Positions 43,231-53,926 of a stretch of DNA of 64,000 bases are shown one piece after another; within the stretch, counting starts at the first letter, position 1; the number at the start of each line of letters is the position of its first letter. Made by a program: the position numbers and the translations under genes. The stretch lies in assembly GCF_000002875.2 (NCBI RefSeq), contig NC_009401.2, positions 75,843 through 139,842 on the forward strand. Direction: 5' to 3'. The stretch is from Leishmania infantum JPCM5. Its lineage: Eukaryota; Euglenozoa; Kinetoplastea; Trypanosomatida; Trypanosomatidae. The notes under the pieces were generated by a model, which saw nothing but the letters and a program-made list of their open reading frames with translations, had not been told where the DNA came from and made no database searches.

Positions 43231-45690
43231 CTAAGACGGCTTGGTTCGTTGCTGCTGCTGGAAGCGATTGAACTCGACAGCGCGGTTCAGTAGAACCTTG
43301 TAGTCCTGTGCCTTCGCCTCCTGTGCAGTGAACTCGTTCTGCTGCTCAGCCAGGAGGGCGCGATAGCGGTCCTTGGTGTCCAGATGCTGCGTCCCTGAGG
43401 AGCTGCGACACAGCTGCTGCACCGCCGCCTGCCGCGCCTCCTCCTCGTGGGGAAGCGTGAACTTCACAACTTGAATACCGGAGGTGCTGGGCGTGAATGT
43501 GCCGTTCGTGTTGCGCCCCGGCGACGACGCTCGTGCCAAGGTGGCAATGCCGGGCTTCCGGTGCGCCGCGTCGTCCTCCTGCACCGTCACCGGTGCGGCA
43601 GCTGCGGCGCCGGTCGCTGCCGGTGTCGCGTGCGCTGGCGGGGTCGCGAGCCTCACCGCTGGTATCTTAGATGTCTCGAACGCATTCGACGACGCGGACG
43701 CCAGCGTCCGTGCAGCTCGAGCCGCTTGCATAAGTCGATTGTGCTCCTCCATGCTGCGGCGACTGGCGTCTTGCAGCTGCCGCTGCTCCTGCAGCATAGC
43801 ACGCAGAGAAGGTTGAGAAGACGCGGCGGCAGCCGAAGTAGACGGCCTAGACGGCGAGCGCGGAGTCGATGCAGTGGAAAATGTGCCGGAAGCGCTGGGT
43901 TGGTTCTTTCCGATCACCGGCGTGGCCGCCATCTGTGTCGTGTGCGAGAGGCGTGACTGGTTCTGCAGCTGCAAGGCGCGACGTGTGTTGTTCTTGCTCT
44001 GTTCCGACAGCATCTTCCGCAGCACCTCCCCATCATCCCTGTTGATGGCACTCTCCACCGGCTGGGGCTCCGGCGTGGGGGAGCGGGGCTGGGTTTGCAT
44101 GAGTATGCTGCGCTGCCGGTTCGCCTCTTCCTCAGCCGCCACACCAAGCAGCGGCTCGTGCACCGGCGACGGCGGCGCGCGGTCGTCGGCGAGGAGGGAA
44201 ACGCTGCTGGGGCGTGATTGACGGATATGGGAGATGCTAGTATTGTTGCTGTTGCTGTTGCTGCTGGACCGGCTCGCCTCTGTCGCGTCACCGCCATTCG
44301 TGGCCGCCCCTGCCGCGGCTACACATGCGCCTCCTGCCTTCGCTAGAGCCCCGGACAACGACGTCCGCAGCGTCATCGCGGCACCGCCTTGATCGAGCAG
44401 GCGGCTCCCATCCTTGTTGAGAATGCTGAAGACGGGCGTCTTGCCAGGTACGGCGGACTTCTTGGCCGACACGAGAGAGGGTAGGGAGCTGCTATCCGAC
44501 AGAACGGAGCCGCGGGCGCCGTTGCCACCGCTGTGGACGGGGGTTCTCGATGGCGGAGTTAGGCGCACGATGCTGCGACGCTGCGGCTGTTGTGGTTCCG
44601 GTGGAGGAGGAGATAATACGGCGGGCGAGAAAGCGCTCGCCACGGAGCCACTAGGGATCGTGGGGTCGGCGCTGAGCTTCTGCGCAGGAGGCTTGGTAGC
44701 GGCCGTTGGAATGCCGCGGCGAGGCTGTGAAGATGCTTTGGTATGCGCGCTAGCCGCATCCGCCTTGAACGGCACTGCAGGATGCGGGATGCCGTTCCAC
44801 GGCATCGTTGACGCCTGAGCCAGCTGCTGCGCCTCACGCTGCCGCCTATCTTCGAGGATGACGCTACGGCCTACAAATTTCTGCAGAATTTCCTTCCGCG
44901 ACATTTGAGCCTCGGCGACCGCAATATCATGCGCGAGCTGATTCGACACGCGGCAGATCTCTGCAGCGGCCTCGCCTGTGAGAACGTCCGCAGAGCCATC
45001 CGAGGTGATGGCATCGACAGCGCTTCTCGGAGGTGGCGGATGCGGCTGAGCCGGCGGCTGTGCGAGGATGGTGTTCACGGGACCTTCCTCCGCTGCCGCA
45101 CTCGGTGTCATTTGCGTTCCGCTCGCATCGCCGACGGCCGCCACCGGCGCTGGGCGCGCCGTGGCACCCAGCGAGCTTATGCTGTCGTTCAGCGGAGGAG
45201 AACCTGAATGCAAGGCGGAGGGCGCGGGAAGGGCATGCCCCTGGAGAGACTCGGAGTGATACGAGGCTGGAGATCGCTGCCGCTCTGAGGGAGACCGAGC
45301 GCGAGGTGGGGGTCGCTGATGCTCCGGTGGAGGGGTTGGGACCGCAGCGGGGGTGGTCTGCATCCCCATCAGAAGAGTAGCGGTGGTCACGCCTCCTTCA
45401 GTGCTCGGCGCAGAAGAGTCGACCGGTGAAGTCACCGATGACGCATTACCCGCTCCCCAGGTCCCCGGCGCGTCAGCATGGACAGCAGTCACGACAGTGG
45501 AAGCAGCGGCGGGCGTTGATGGTAGCTCGAGAATGAATCGGGCATCCTTTACATTATGCTCCACCAGAACGCTCTGAATCGCCGCCATGAGGTCAGAGAC
45601 GTCATCTGTCTTCTTGGCTGCAGTGATGGTCGCAGCGCCGGCCGCGGCAGACAGCTGGGACGACGGGTTTGATACCGGTGGCGAAGACAT
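43231..45690 (-). CDS. Hypothetical disordered protein, 819 aa
   Basis: Start is the ATG at 45690 (MSSPPVSNPS); the longer upstream frame opens with GTG and looks like spacer. Most of the protein is rich in Ser, Pro, Ala and Thr and should be disordered. Three parts look ordered: near residues 35-60 (DVSDLMAAIQSVLVEHNVKDA), near 240-275 (AAAEICRVSNQLAHDIAVAE, then KEILQKFVG) and the last 60 residues, a charged helix (YRALLAEQQNEFTAQEAKA, NRAVEFNRFQQQQ). There is no signal peptide, membrane segment or catalytic motif. I do not recognise the family. A cytoskeletal or adaptor role is a guess from composition only. Confidence 0.8.
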   Translation of the reverse strand: MSSPPVSNPSSQLSAAAGAATITAAKKTDDVSDLMAAIQSVLVEHNVKDARFILELPSTPAAASTVVTAVHADAPGTWGAGNASSVTSPVDSSAPSTEGGVTTATLLMGMQTTPAAVPTPPPEHQRPPPRARSPSERQRSPASYHSESLQGHALPAPSALHSGSPPLNDSISSLGATARPAPVAAVGDASGTQMTPSAAAEEGPVNTILAQPPAQPHPPPPRSAVDAITSDGSADVLTGEAAAEICRVSNQLAHDIAVAEAQMSRKEILQKFVGRSVILEDRRQREAQQLAQASTMPWNGIPHPAVPFKADAASAHTKASSQPRRGIPTAATKPPAQKLSADPTIPSGSVASAFSPAVLSPPPPEPQQPQRRSIVRLTPPSRTPVHSGGNGARGSVLSDSSSLPSLVSAKKSAVPGKTPVFSILNKDGSRLLDQGGAAMTLRTSLSGALAKAGGACVAAAGAATNGGDATEASRSSSNSNSNNTSISHIRQSRPSSVSLLADDRAPPSPVHEPLLGVAAEEEANRQRSILMQTQPRSPTPEPQPVESAINRDDGEVLRKMLSEQSKNNTRRALQLQNQSRLSHTTQMAATPVIGKNQPSASGTFSTASTPRSPSRPSTSAAAASSQPSLRAMLQEQRQLQDASRRSMEEHNRLMQAARAARTLASASSNAFETSKIPAVRLATPPAHATPAATGAAAAAPVTVQEDDAAHRKPGIATLARASSPGRNTNGTFTPSTSGIQVVKFTLPHEEEARQAAVQQLCRSSSGTQHLDTKDRYRALLAEQQNEFTAQEAKAQDYKVLLNRAVEFNRFQQQQRTKPS

Positions 45691-46420
45691 CCGTTTGCAG
45701 CGTCCCTCTTTTCGTTTCTGTCGTTGGATAAACTGTGTGGTCGCTGGTGTATGTGTATGGGGTGAGGAGATGTGTGGTGCAGCTAAGGAGGAGAGAGATG
45801 AGGAGCGTGCGTTGTCTCCGTTTTCCCACGCCTCGGGTGACAGGTCAGTGGATCCTTCTGTGGCACGAGCAGGAGCTAATATGCTCGCCCACGCTCGCAC
45901 GTGAACGAAATGTGCGTGACAGAGAGAGGGAGGGAGGCGAGAAGCACAGGAAGAAAGAGATGCTGCATCCGCCGGGGTGCTTTTGTGTGAGGCGACGAGT
46001 TCCACGACTGTCGAGGTATGTGTCGTGGTGATCGGAAGCGGGCGAGCGGCGCTTATCAGATCGAGGGCAGAGGAAGAGAGGTGCAGAAGTGAGGCTCAAG
46101 CACAGGCACTCATTCGTGCGCACAGTCGCACACGCATACACAGCGAGAGGGCGCTGGGGGTCGTAAGCCACGGCGGATCTCCATACCCATCTATTCCTGT
46201 ACACGGCGACGAAGCGCCACCGGCGGGGAGAGAAAGGAGTAGGGAAGGGATGTAAGGGGCGGTTGGAAAGCCCCCGATGCCCTTCCACCACTCGACTTAA
46301 TCCAGCCACACCCGCCCCCCACCCCCACCAATACACACACATAGATACATACCCGACGATTTTCGGTACGCAGAGAGAGAACCAATAAGCGCATACATCA
46401 ACAGAACTAAAAGGGTACGA
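45691..46420. other. Spacer of 0.73 kb
   Basis: No gene seen. Contains the probable 3' UTR of the complex I gene's upstream neighbour's leader; a short C-rich run lies at 46313-46330. Nothing else notable. Confidence 0.5.
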
Positions 46421-47275
46421 CTACTTCTTGGGCGGCGCGGCGTCCGCCTTCTCGTCCGGTTCGGCGTCGAAGTCACGGCAGTACGGACCTGGCGGTTCCT
46501 TGAACAGGAGCGACGTGCGCCCACCGGCCGGCTCAGCGTACCTGCGATCTGGACGCTGCGAGCCGATTTTGAAAGGTTTTCCGCCACGGAGGTTCTCCAC
46601 GAGCGTCTTGATGCTCTCCCACGTTAAGTCCTCCATGTAGTCGTACGAAAAGTTGGGCGGGTTGCTGTAGTCACTCACCACCAGCATTGGTGCGTTCACG
46701 CACGCGCCGAGGCACTCCATCTCGCCAATCGTGATAAGGCCGTCGCTTGTCGTGCCGTGCATGCGCACGTTCAGATAGTGCATGGTGCGTTCCATCAGCT
46801 CGTCGGCGCCGCACAGCATGCAGGGGGTGGTGCGGCAGAATTGGATGTGGTACTTACCAACCGGGTGCCGGTTGAACATGGAGTAGAAGGTGACCGTCTC
46901 GAAGACATGCATCGGTGGCACTTCACAAATCTTTGCTATTTTGTACATGGCTGTCACCGGGATGTACCCGCCCTGCTGCTGCTGGGCGAGATGCAGCAGC
47001 GGAATGGTGGCTGAGATTCGCCTGCCGCGTGGAAACTTGGGCAAGATCTCGTTGTGAATCTTCTCGTAGCTGGCTGTGGTGAAGTCCCACGGAATTCGGG
47101 TGTTGTCGTAGTCCGTGTTCTGGTGACGCACCTCACCGTGGATGGCGCGGGTATTCGCAAGGAGCGCCGCGTTTGTGGACGGGTAGCTTGTCGTCGGCGC
47201 CACCGCGGCCGCAGAAGCAGAGGCAGCAGCGACCCAGCGCATCGCCGTCAAGGTTGGCTGAATAAGACGCAGCAT
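46421..47275 (-). CDS. NDUFV2: NADH:ubiquinone oxidoreductase 24 kDa subunit (NDUFV2/NuoE), 284 aa
   Basis: Subunit of the complex I NADH-dehydrogenase arm in mitochondria; carries the [2Fe-2S] cluster N1a. Start at ATG 47275 (MLRLIQPTLT); the longer frame opens with TTG. The first 25 residues are basic and alanine-rich, a likely mitochondrial presequence. The family fold is seen in LLHLAQQQQGGYIP and HVFETVTFYSMFN. The four cluster cysteines are in place: C147 and C152 in FCRTTPCMLCG, C188 and C192 in MECLGACVNAP. A lysine-, proline- and acid-rich C-terminal tail extends about 40 residues past the fold. Confidence 0.96.
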   Translation of the reverse strand: MLRLIQPTLTAMRWVAAASASAAAVAPTTSYPSTNAALLANTRAIHGEVRHQNTDYDNTRIPWDFTTASYEKIHNEILPKFPRGRRISATIPLLHLAQQQQGGYIPVTAMYKIAKICEVPPMHVFETVTFYSMFNRHPVGKYHIQFCRTTPCMLCGADELMERTMHYLNVRMHGTTSDGLITIGEMECLGACVNAPMLVVSDYSNPPNFSYDYMEDLTWESIKTLVENLRGGKPFKIGSQRPDRRYAEPAGGRTSLLFKEPPGPYCRDFDAEPDEKADAAPPKK

Positions 47276-48789
47276 CGGACCCGAGCAGCCGTGCCGAAGA
47301 AAAGAAAAAGAAACGAAGAGGCGAAGAGAAAGCAAGAGCAGACTACGGGAGGGAGGGAGGAAGGGAAGGGCAGCTGATACTAGTCCTCAACTACTACTGC
47401 TAGTGATCACGATAGACAAGGAGAACAGAGCCAAAGCAGTGAAAGGGGCGTCAGCGGGGAGGAGGAAAAGAAGGGGGCGGCACCGCTCGCACTCACGCGA
47501 ACTCCCAGATACGCGCCGCAGCTGCACGACAGCGGTGGCAGTGATGGGAAAGAGTGTGTGTGTGTGCGTGTGTGTGTGTGTTCAAGATGTTTCAATCAGA
47601 TGCAAGACCACTTTGCGTACGTCGGCTGCGCCTGGGGCGCACGACGGTGCAAGCTAGCGGTGTCTACGGCTGTTCTGTGGATGCTCCAGAGGTGGCGGCG
47701 TATTAGCGAGAAGAAGTGTGGTGGCCGAGTGCAGCATAAAAAAAAAGACGGAAAGGCGGGAGACAACGGACACAAACACATAGAAGCCATTTGGGATGGT
47801 ACACAAGATGTGGAGACAAGCGCATAAATGCACAGGTGCGCGTGCATCCACAGCGCACGCGAAACAGACGTGCAGGACAAGAAGAAGCGAATTCGAGTGC
47901 CTTCTTTGCTTCACCTCTCCACCTCGTGACCCGTGGTGGCGGCGGTGGGAAGATGAGGGGAGGGAAGAGGGGGGAGGGGGCTCCGTGCAAAGGGCATCGA
48001 GGGGGCAACGAGAAATACAGAGATGATTGTGAGATGTGGGGAAGACCTCAAAGGGCCGAGGGCCTCTTCATCCCCTTCCCACCACCTCCTTTCTTCACAA
48101 TCCTCTATCTCCTCTCTCGTCAGTTTGCCAAGACGGCCACGAAAACAAAAGACCGCCGTCTGCAGCTTGCGGAGAAGGGGCGAACCGCGCCGGATAGAGA
48201 AAAGACGGGTTCTTTCTCTCGTCACCACGTGTACGTGTGCGAGTGCAAGTTGGCTCACGTTTACGCGGCCCTCCCCCTTGCTCGATGTGTACACACCTTT
48301 CTGTTCTTTGCTGCACTACACTTCTGCTTCTGTACACACAACGCTCAGTCGCATCCGCACATGCGCCTTTACACGCACACGCGCACAAAGAAAAACGTGA
48401 AAGAGGAGCAAGGCGCTCTCAATGTCAACGCCAACGAGTTCGCCTCTCTTTCCCTCTCCTCTCTCTCGCACGCCTGCTCTCCGCACCGACTGCACGTAAG
48501 AATGTGTGCGTGCACACGTGTCTGTGTCTCTCCCGCACTCTGTGTGTGTATGTGTGTCTGCCTACATGAGTGCCCCCATCAACACCACCCCGCTCCAGCG
48601 ATGACACAAGAGGGCGCATGCAGTGGAGCGCGCTGAGGTGACGGATGTTGGCGGTGCGGTTTCTATATTGCGCGCGCAGGGGGAGGCGGGTGGCACAACA
48701 CCCACGAGGCCTGTGTCTGTCAGTGGGTGTGCCTGCGGGTGCCTCTGTGCTTTCAGGTCTAGGTCTGGGTGAGGGCTCTACTCGGGGTC

Positions 48790-48829
<40 letters not shown>

Positions 48830-50165
48830 AAGGGGTGCGGGGAGACGAATCAGCGCCGAAGACAACGGCGGCGCGGCAGCAGAGCGTGTACATAGATTTA
48901 TGAGCAAAAAAAGGGGGCAGTGGTGGGGCGAACCAGCAGACGCACGCACGCACGGACATAACAGGAGCAAACACGATGCATCCACCGCGGTTTCGTACAA
49001 CTCTAACAAGAAAAGAAGAAAGCGAAAGAAGGAAAGGGCGAGGAGGGGAAGGCGTTTAGCCAACGTCTGTGCAGCCGTACGCGTCGCATGGCATGTTTTG
49101 CGTGTATGTGCCATGTGGGAAGAGCGAGATGATATAGAAAGAAGAGGTGCATCACGCACGCCCATGTGGATCGCATACGTCACACACGAAGAAGGAAAAC
49201 ACACATGAAGGAGAGCAACGAATAAAGCAGCAGCAGCAGCCTTCCCCGACGCACACTCATCAAGCCACCACTGCGCTGGCCCGTACTCTTTTCGCCTCTG
49301 GCTCTGCCACCTCCGTTGCCGCAGCACAAATAGATCGCTCTCCCCTCTGCCTACACGTACACAGTTCGACCATCACGGAGGTCGTACCCGGAGAGACACA
49401 CGCACACACACGGAGGCAACAACGCAAAAAGGGAGCACATGCCGCTTTATATAGAAACCGAAGAAATGAGGCATCATCTATGTAGAACGGTCGGAGCAGC
49501 CCTCATGAAGGCTGACTGACGCTCAGAGAGAGAGTTGGGGTGGGGTGGGAGGGTGAGGAGAGGGGAAGGAGAGGGGAAGGAGGGGGGCAGAGAGGGAGGG
49601 AAAGGGGGGCATCAAACGTCCAGCTGGGCAAGAAGGGGACCGCAAGCTCCATCCGTCCCCCACCTACCTACCCACCCACAAGTTGTGTGCTGATCTGTGG
49701 CACAGACGTGAGCTTCGGAAAGGGAACGCCTGGAAAGGAAAAGCAGCGCGTGCCACACACAGCTTTAGCCTTTTTTGCACACACACTCGCCCGTGTCTTC
49801 CCCATGCCCCTCTGCCTCGACAGGCATACAGACGGGCACCACCCAGTGGTGTTGCATGGTGCAACTGGACACACACGCACACGCACACGTTTTGTTTGCC
49901 TGGCCTCCTGGTTGTCTAGTTCTACCCCTCCGCCACCGCCACCCTCCACAGCACCCACTGAGCTCACCGCCACCACGACAACAATAACACTGAAACGGAA
50001 ACTAAAGAGCCTGCGCGGCTACATCATCTGTTCAGCTCTCCCTTGCAGACGTCAACACACCAAGTGCATGCGTGAGCACACGGAAGAGAAACGCGCCAGC
50101 ATATCAGTGCGTTCATACACACTCGGTGTAGTGGCTGCATGTAGCATGGCGGGGAGGGGCAGAGC
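47276..50165. other. Gene-free spacer, 2.9 kb, with CA runs
   Basis: No gene. A (CA)n run of about 16 units lies at 48794-48825 and a GT run at 47563-47582. G-rich sequence at 49535-49605. Confidence 0.55.
47343..47372 (-). promoter_or_regulatory. Possible trans-splice acceptor of NDUFV2
   Basis: Minus strand has CCCTTCCCTTCCTCCCTCCC leading to AG at 47343-47344, giving a 67-base leader. A second tract closer to the ATG lacks an AG before the start. Confidence 0.4.
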
Positions 50166-50699
50166 CTACGCGGCACGCTTGGCGCTCTTCTTCTTGGACT
50201 TCTTCTCCAATGCTTTGTGCACATTCGGCACCACACCACCGCGCGAGATGGTCGCCTTCACTACCTGATTCAGCTCCTCATCACCTCGAATGGCGAGCAG
50301 CAGGTGGCGCGGCTTGATGCGCTCCGTCTTCTGAGCCTTCGCCGCCGCACCGGAGAGCTCGATCACCTCCGTCGTGAGATATTCCAGCAGAGCGGCGCAG
50401 TATATGGCGGCAGATGCACCGCAACGCTGCTTGCGGTAGAGGCCATCCTTCAAGCGAGAGTGAATGCGGCCGACCGGGAAGTTCAACTCTGCGCGCGCGG
50501 CACGCGACATGCGATCGCGACGGCCTGCCTTGCCGCCAGTCTTGCCACCGCGCTTGCCCTTACCTTTGCCCTTGCCCTTGCCCTTGCCACCGAGCTTGCC
50601 GCCCGAGACGATGCTGGTCTGATCGGCCGTCGCAGAGCCAGGCCCCATCATCGGCGGCTGCGGCGGCATGCCAGTGGATTCCTCGCCGGTGTACGACAT
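50166..50699 (-). CDS. Histone H2A.Z variant (177 aa)
   Basis: Replaces H2A in nucleosomes, in trypanosomatids mainly near transcription start regions and with the H2B variant. The first ATG is 50699. The N-terminal tail is long (about 60 residues) with repeated GK and GGK units (GGKLGGKGKGKGKGKGKRGG), then the histone fold with RAARAELNFPVGRIHSRLKDGLY, CGASAAIYCAALLEYLTTEV and KTERIKPRHLLLAIRGDEELN. The acidic-patch residues and the GGVVPN-type docking segment are present; the tail ends in lysine-rich KSAKRAA. As recalled (unchecked), its T. brucei counterpart has a similar GK-rich tail. Single copy here, unlike the core histones, which are usually clustered. Confidence 0.96.
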   Translation of the reverse strand: MSYTGEESTGMPPQPPMMGPGSATADQTSIVSGGKLGGKGKGKGKGKGKRGGKTGGKAGRRDRMSRAARAELNFPVGRIHSRLKDGLYRKQRCGASAAIYCAALLEYLTTEVIELSGAAAKAQKTERIKPRHLLLAIRGDEELNQVVKATISRGGVVPNVHKALEKKSKKKSAKRAA

Positions 50700-51748
50700 C
50701 GTATTGGGATGTGCTGTGGGCGATTCGAAGAAGCAAACAAGAAAAACACGTGTGCCTAGCTAGGTGGTCTTGCTTCCCTGGAAGCCCGTGCGCGTGTGCA
50801 AGGCGGTCCAGCAGCACGTCGGCGCACACACAGCAAAAAAAAAGGAAAAGCGGTGAGGGAGGTGGTCTTCTGGAAGGAAGGGAAGAAAAGGAAGCGTGTG
50901 TAGGATCGTTGGGTGTGGGGTGCGATGTGCCGAAGAAGTGGCGGGATGTGCGTGCGTGGTGGATCTATGGATGTGTGGTGGGGAGAGAGATACGGACAGA
51001 GCACGAGAGATGGACTGCGTGGCACAACGAAGCGAGCAGAGCGAAAGAAAAATGGGATGAGGAAAGAGGGAGGCGAATAGAGAGAGCGAGAGCGAGAGCG
51101 AGCGAGAGCGAGAGCGAGCGAGACGGAAAGCGGAGAAAATGAAGACGTGCACGACGAAAAGTCAAGGGAAGAGGGGAGGGGCACTGTCATTGCACAACGA
51201 TCTCCCTCCCTTCCCCTTCTCCCACCTCTTCCCGAAACAAAAAAAAAGCAAAGGACTCTACGCCTCCACGTGCTTCGGTCGGAATGTCATAACGGAGAGC
51301 AGCCGGCATTTGTGTTTCCTGTGCTCTCAGGAGCGTATATATGTACCTATGTACGCCTACGTGTGTGTATCTGAATGTCTATGTGTCTATGTGTATACCC
51401 ACGTCTGCGTTCCTGTTGCTGCCGCTCTTCTTTCAGTTCGCCCCCCCCTTTCCCACCTCTCGTCCGCGTCGGCCTCGCGCCGGTGCACAGCGAAACCCGC
51501 AGTAGCAGGGGCAGGGAGAGGGGGAGGGGGCACGGCCGTGTGAGAGAGCAGCTGAAAGACCCCCGAGGGCAGAAGAGAGGCAGAGAACACGGAAAAGAAA
51601 AAGAGAAGCCTCACGTCATCTTCAAGCTGCGCGAGAGGGAGGGCGAGAGGCACACACAGAGGCGCACAACTGAGTGAGCACGCGCCTTCGGTACAGACGG
51701 AGGCGGGCAATGTTGCCGACGTTGCCAACCTCCTCTTGTATCTGCATC
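50700..51748. other. Spacer with purine (GAGCGA) array
   Basis: No gene. From about 51040 to 51145 the + strand is nearly all purine, including a GAGCGA array at 51081-51124. On the minus strand this is a strong pyrimidine tract about 370 bases above the H2A.Z start. A nearer tract (TGTTTTTCTTGTTTGCTTCTTC) leads to AG at 50714-50715, a possible acceptor with a 14-base leader. Confidence 0.5.
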
Positions 51749-53926
51749 TCACACACGCCGACGGCGGACCTCGTGCCGCTCGTGGCAGGGCCCGCACCAA
51801 ACCTCCACTGGAAGTTCGAGGCCGCCGCGCTTCCCTCCAGCGCTGCGATCGCGAACGGGTGTGTTCGCGCTGGCGTCCAGCACATTGTGCTCATCTTCCA
51901 AGCCGAATATAATACAGGCCGAGGCACCGGCGAGCAGGGCGCAGGGGTAGTGGTACTGCTGACCGCAGCTGCTCTCGCCACGCTCTGTGCCCTCGCACGT
52001 GCGCAGGCCCGCCCCAAAAGGAAAAGAAGGTGAGTTGGGGACAAGCAGCGGTGCACCGTCTTCGCACAGCGCACAGCGCACTGTCATCAGCGGTCCCTCT
52101 GCGCCGCTTCCATCAGAGGTCTTAAAGCGTTGCCACAGCTCACTCTCTTCATCCGCGTCCCGTTGATGCATGTGACACAAAGTCGCGGCCAGCAGCTGCC
52201 AGCGAGCCACGCGACCTGATGTGCGCGCCGTGAGAACCTCCAATGGATCCTGCAGCGGCACCGTCATGTGCAGCAATGCGGTCGTACTGGGAATGAAGTA
52301 CACCCCAGCAGCAGCGGCGGCGGGAAGGTCCTCGAGAGAGGTGTTGGTAAAGACGTCTAGAAGTCCAGCCCACGCCAGACAATTGTGGTGAGCCACGCCT
52401 GTAAAGTGGTGCGCTGTCACCTCGCCACGACAAGGACAACAGTAGCTCCCCTGCACCGCGTCGAGTTCGGTTGTCGTATACTCGCCTTCGCATGTCGGCG
52501 CCGGTGATTGAGTAATGTTGGTGCTATGCTCCTGCACCTCGCAGCACACACCCCACAACGGCCCTAGCAGCAGCGAGAGGCTCTCCTCAGTCTGCATAGC
52601 CAACTCCGCTGGATCGCAGTGCGCTGTCGGGGATCGCAGGAGTCGTTGCAGACGCTGTCGCACCGCCGTGCGCTGCACCACGTCAAGGCCGCAGAGGGCG
52701 CAGCAGCCGAAGCGGTGCCAGAATGACGCGGCCGTGTCAGCAGAGGCGACAGACCACGATGAGGCCGTTTTAGACACCGCCTCCGTCTTTTCTCGGCCTG
52801 CCCCATCAGCTACTCCAGCTTGTCGTGCCAGAAGCCGCGCTGCTGGGGGGGTAAGCGTGCAGTGTATCACTCCCCGGCCGCGTCTCCACAGGCTCCACGC
52901 AGATGCTTTCTTGGAATTCAATGCATGTTCAGCAGCGAGTACACTTGCAGATGCCTCACCACTGCGATGTGCGGTACTTGCCGCAGCCGTGACGCTCGCC
53001 GCCTCTGCCACCGCAAATGCTATGAAGGGTGGCGGGCTCAGCCGCGGCGTCGAATCGAGCTGATCAGCGTGATCCGTGATGTGGTTGCGCATCAGCTGAA
53101 GGGGAGTGGAGAAGGGCGCTGGCGAGGGCGACAGTGCCGGAGATGGTGTGGTTGTCGGCGGTCGATCCTGATCTCGTCCAAGTGCGCCGCTATCCCCGAC
53201 ACGACGCGCGACGGCAGACGGCAAAGATGTGGTGGCCTGAGCGATGATCGAGCGGTGCGGCGCTTCGTCCGAGAGCACATCATCGCCCACTCCCGCCATC
53301 AACGGCGGTGGCGAAGGTGACTCACTTTGCAGCCGCTGCGTCTCGCCGGCTGCGGCACGCAGAAGCCCTGGCAGACTCGAGTGCTGAGCATGGTTGGCGG
53401 TGCTGCCCTCGGTGGCAGCGACTGCGCTCGCGACACGATGTGATGCCCGAGGCTCACGCAATGACAAGAAGGGGTGCTGCTCCGGCGGGGGTGACAGTGA
53501 CGACCGTCGCGGCCGCGGTGCCTGATTCTCCCCTTGCGCTCCCTCCACCGCGTCGTATCCGGTGGCGCCTCGACGCCGCTTCATAGAGGAGTCGTGATCG
53601 CTGTGAGACAACGGCGTTGCCGCGTTCTGCACGGATGATCGCAGCTGACGCCCGCTGGCGCGTAGCCCCACCTCACGTGTCAGCACGCAAAGGAGAGACA
53701 GCTGAGGCAGCGGGGAGCAGTGGCGCAGGTTGGGCACCGCTTGATTGCACAGCGGGCACCGCGGGCGTGCTGCAATGCAGCGACTAGCGCAGGCGCGGCA
53801 TAGGATGTGGCCACAGGGAAAGCACACCGGTTTCTTGAAAACGTCGAGGCACACAGGGCACACGCAGTTGGCATGCGTAGACTTGAGTAACGGTATGGCG
53901 TCAATCATGGTAACAGACATCCCCAT
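51749..53926 (-). CDS. RING finger plus extended-PHD zinc-finger protein (725 aa)
   Basis: Start is the first ATG, 53926 (MGMSVTMIDA); upstream only TTG. A C3HC4 RING lies at the N-terminus: C23, C26, C38, H40, C43, C46, C57, C60, with CFPCGHILCRACA and RCPLCNQ. This suggests an E3 ubiquitin ligase. About residues 70-400 are disordered. From about 408 to 718 cysteine and histidine pairs follow in the order of an extended PHD finger: CCALCG, then SYCCPCR, HHNCLAWAG, RCALCEDGA, then SSCGQQYHYPCALLAG and VWCGPCHERHE. The combination recalls plant BRCA1/BARD1-type proteins, though no BRCT repeat is visible. Nuclear, chromatin-linked action is inferred from H2A.Z-like neighbours only weakly; the domains themselves are the evidence. 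Confidence 0.9.
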   Translation of the reverse strand: MGMSVTMIDAIPLLKSTHANCVCPVCLDVFKKPVCFPCGHILCRACASRCIAARPRCPLCNQAVPNLRHCSPLPQLSLLCVLTREVGLRASGRQLRSSVQNAATPLSHSDHDSSMKRRRGATGYDAVEGAQGENQAPRPRRSSLSPPPEQHPFLSLREPRASHRVASAVAATEGSTANHAQHSSLPGLLRAAAGETQRLQSESPSPPPLMAGVGDDVLSDEAPHRSIIAQATTSLPSAVARRVGDSGALGRDQDRPPTTTPSPALSPSPAPFSTPLQLMRNHITDHADQLDSTPRLSPPPFIAFAVAEAASVTAAASTAHRSGEASASVLAAEHALNSKKASAWSLWRRGRGVIHCTLTPPAARLLARQAGVADGAGREKTEAVSKTASSWSVASADTAASFWHRFGCCALCGLDVVQRTAVRQRLQRLLRSPTAHCDPAELAMQTEESLSLLLGPLWGVCCEVQEHSTNITQSPAPTCEGEYTTTELDAVQGSYCCPCRGEVTAHHFTGVAHHNCLAWAGLLDVFTNTSLEDLPAAAAAGVYFIPSTTALLHMTVPLQDPLEVLTARTSGRVARWQLLAATLCHMHQRDADEESELWQRFKTSDGSGAEGPLMTVRCALCEDGAPLLVPNSPSFPFGAGLRTCEGTERGESSCGQQYHYPCALLAGASACIIFGLEDEHNVLDASANTPVRDRSAGGKRGGLELPVEVWCGPCHERHEVRRRRV

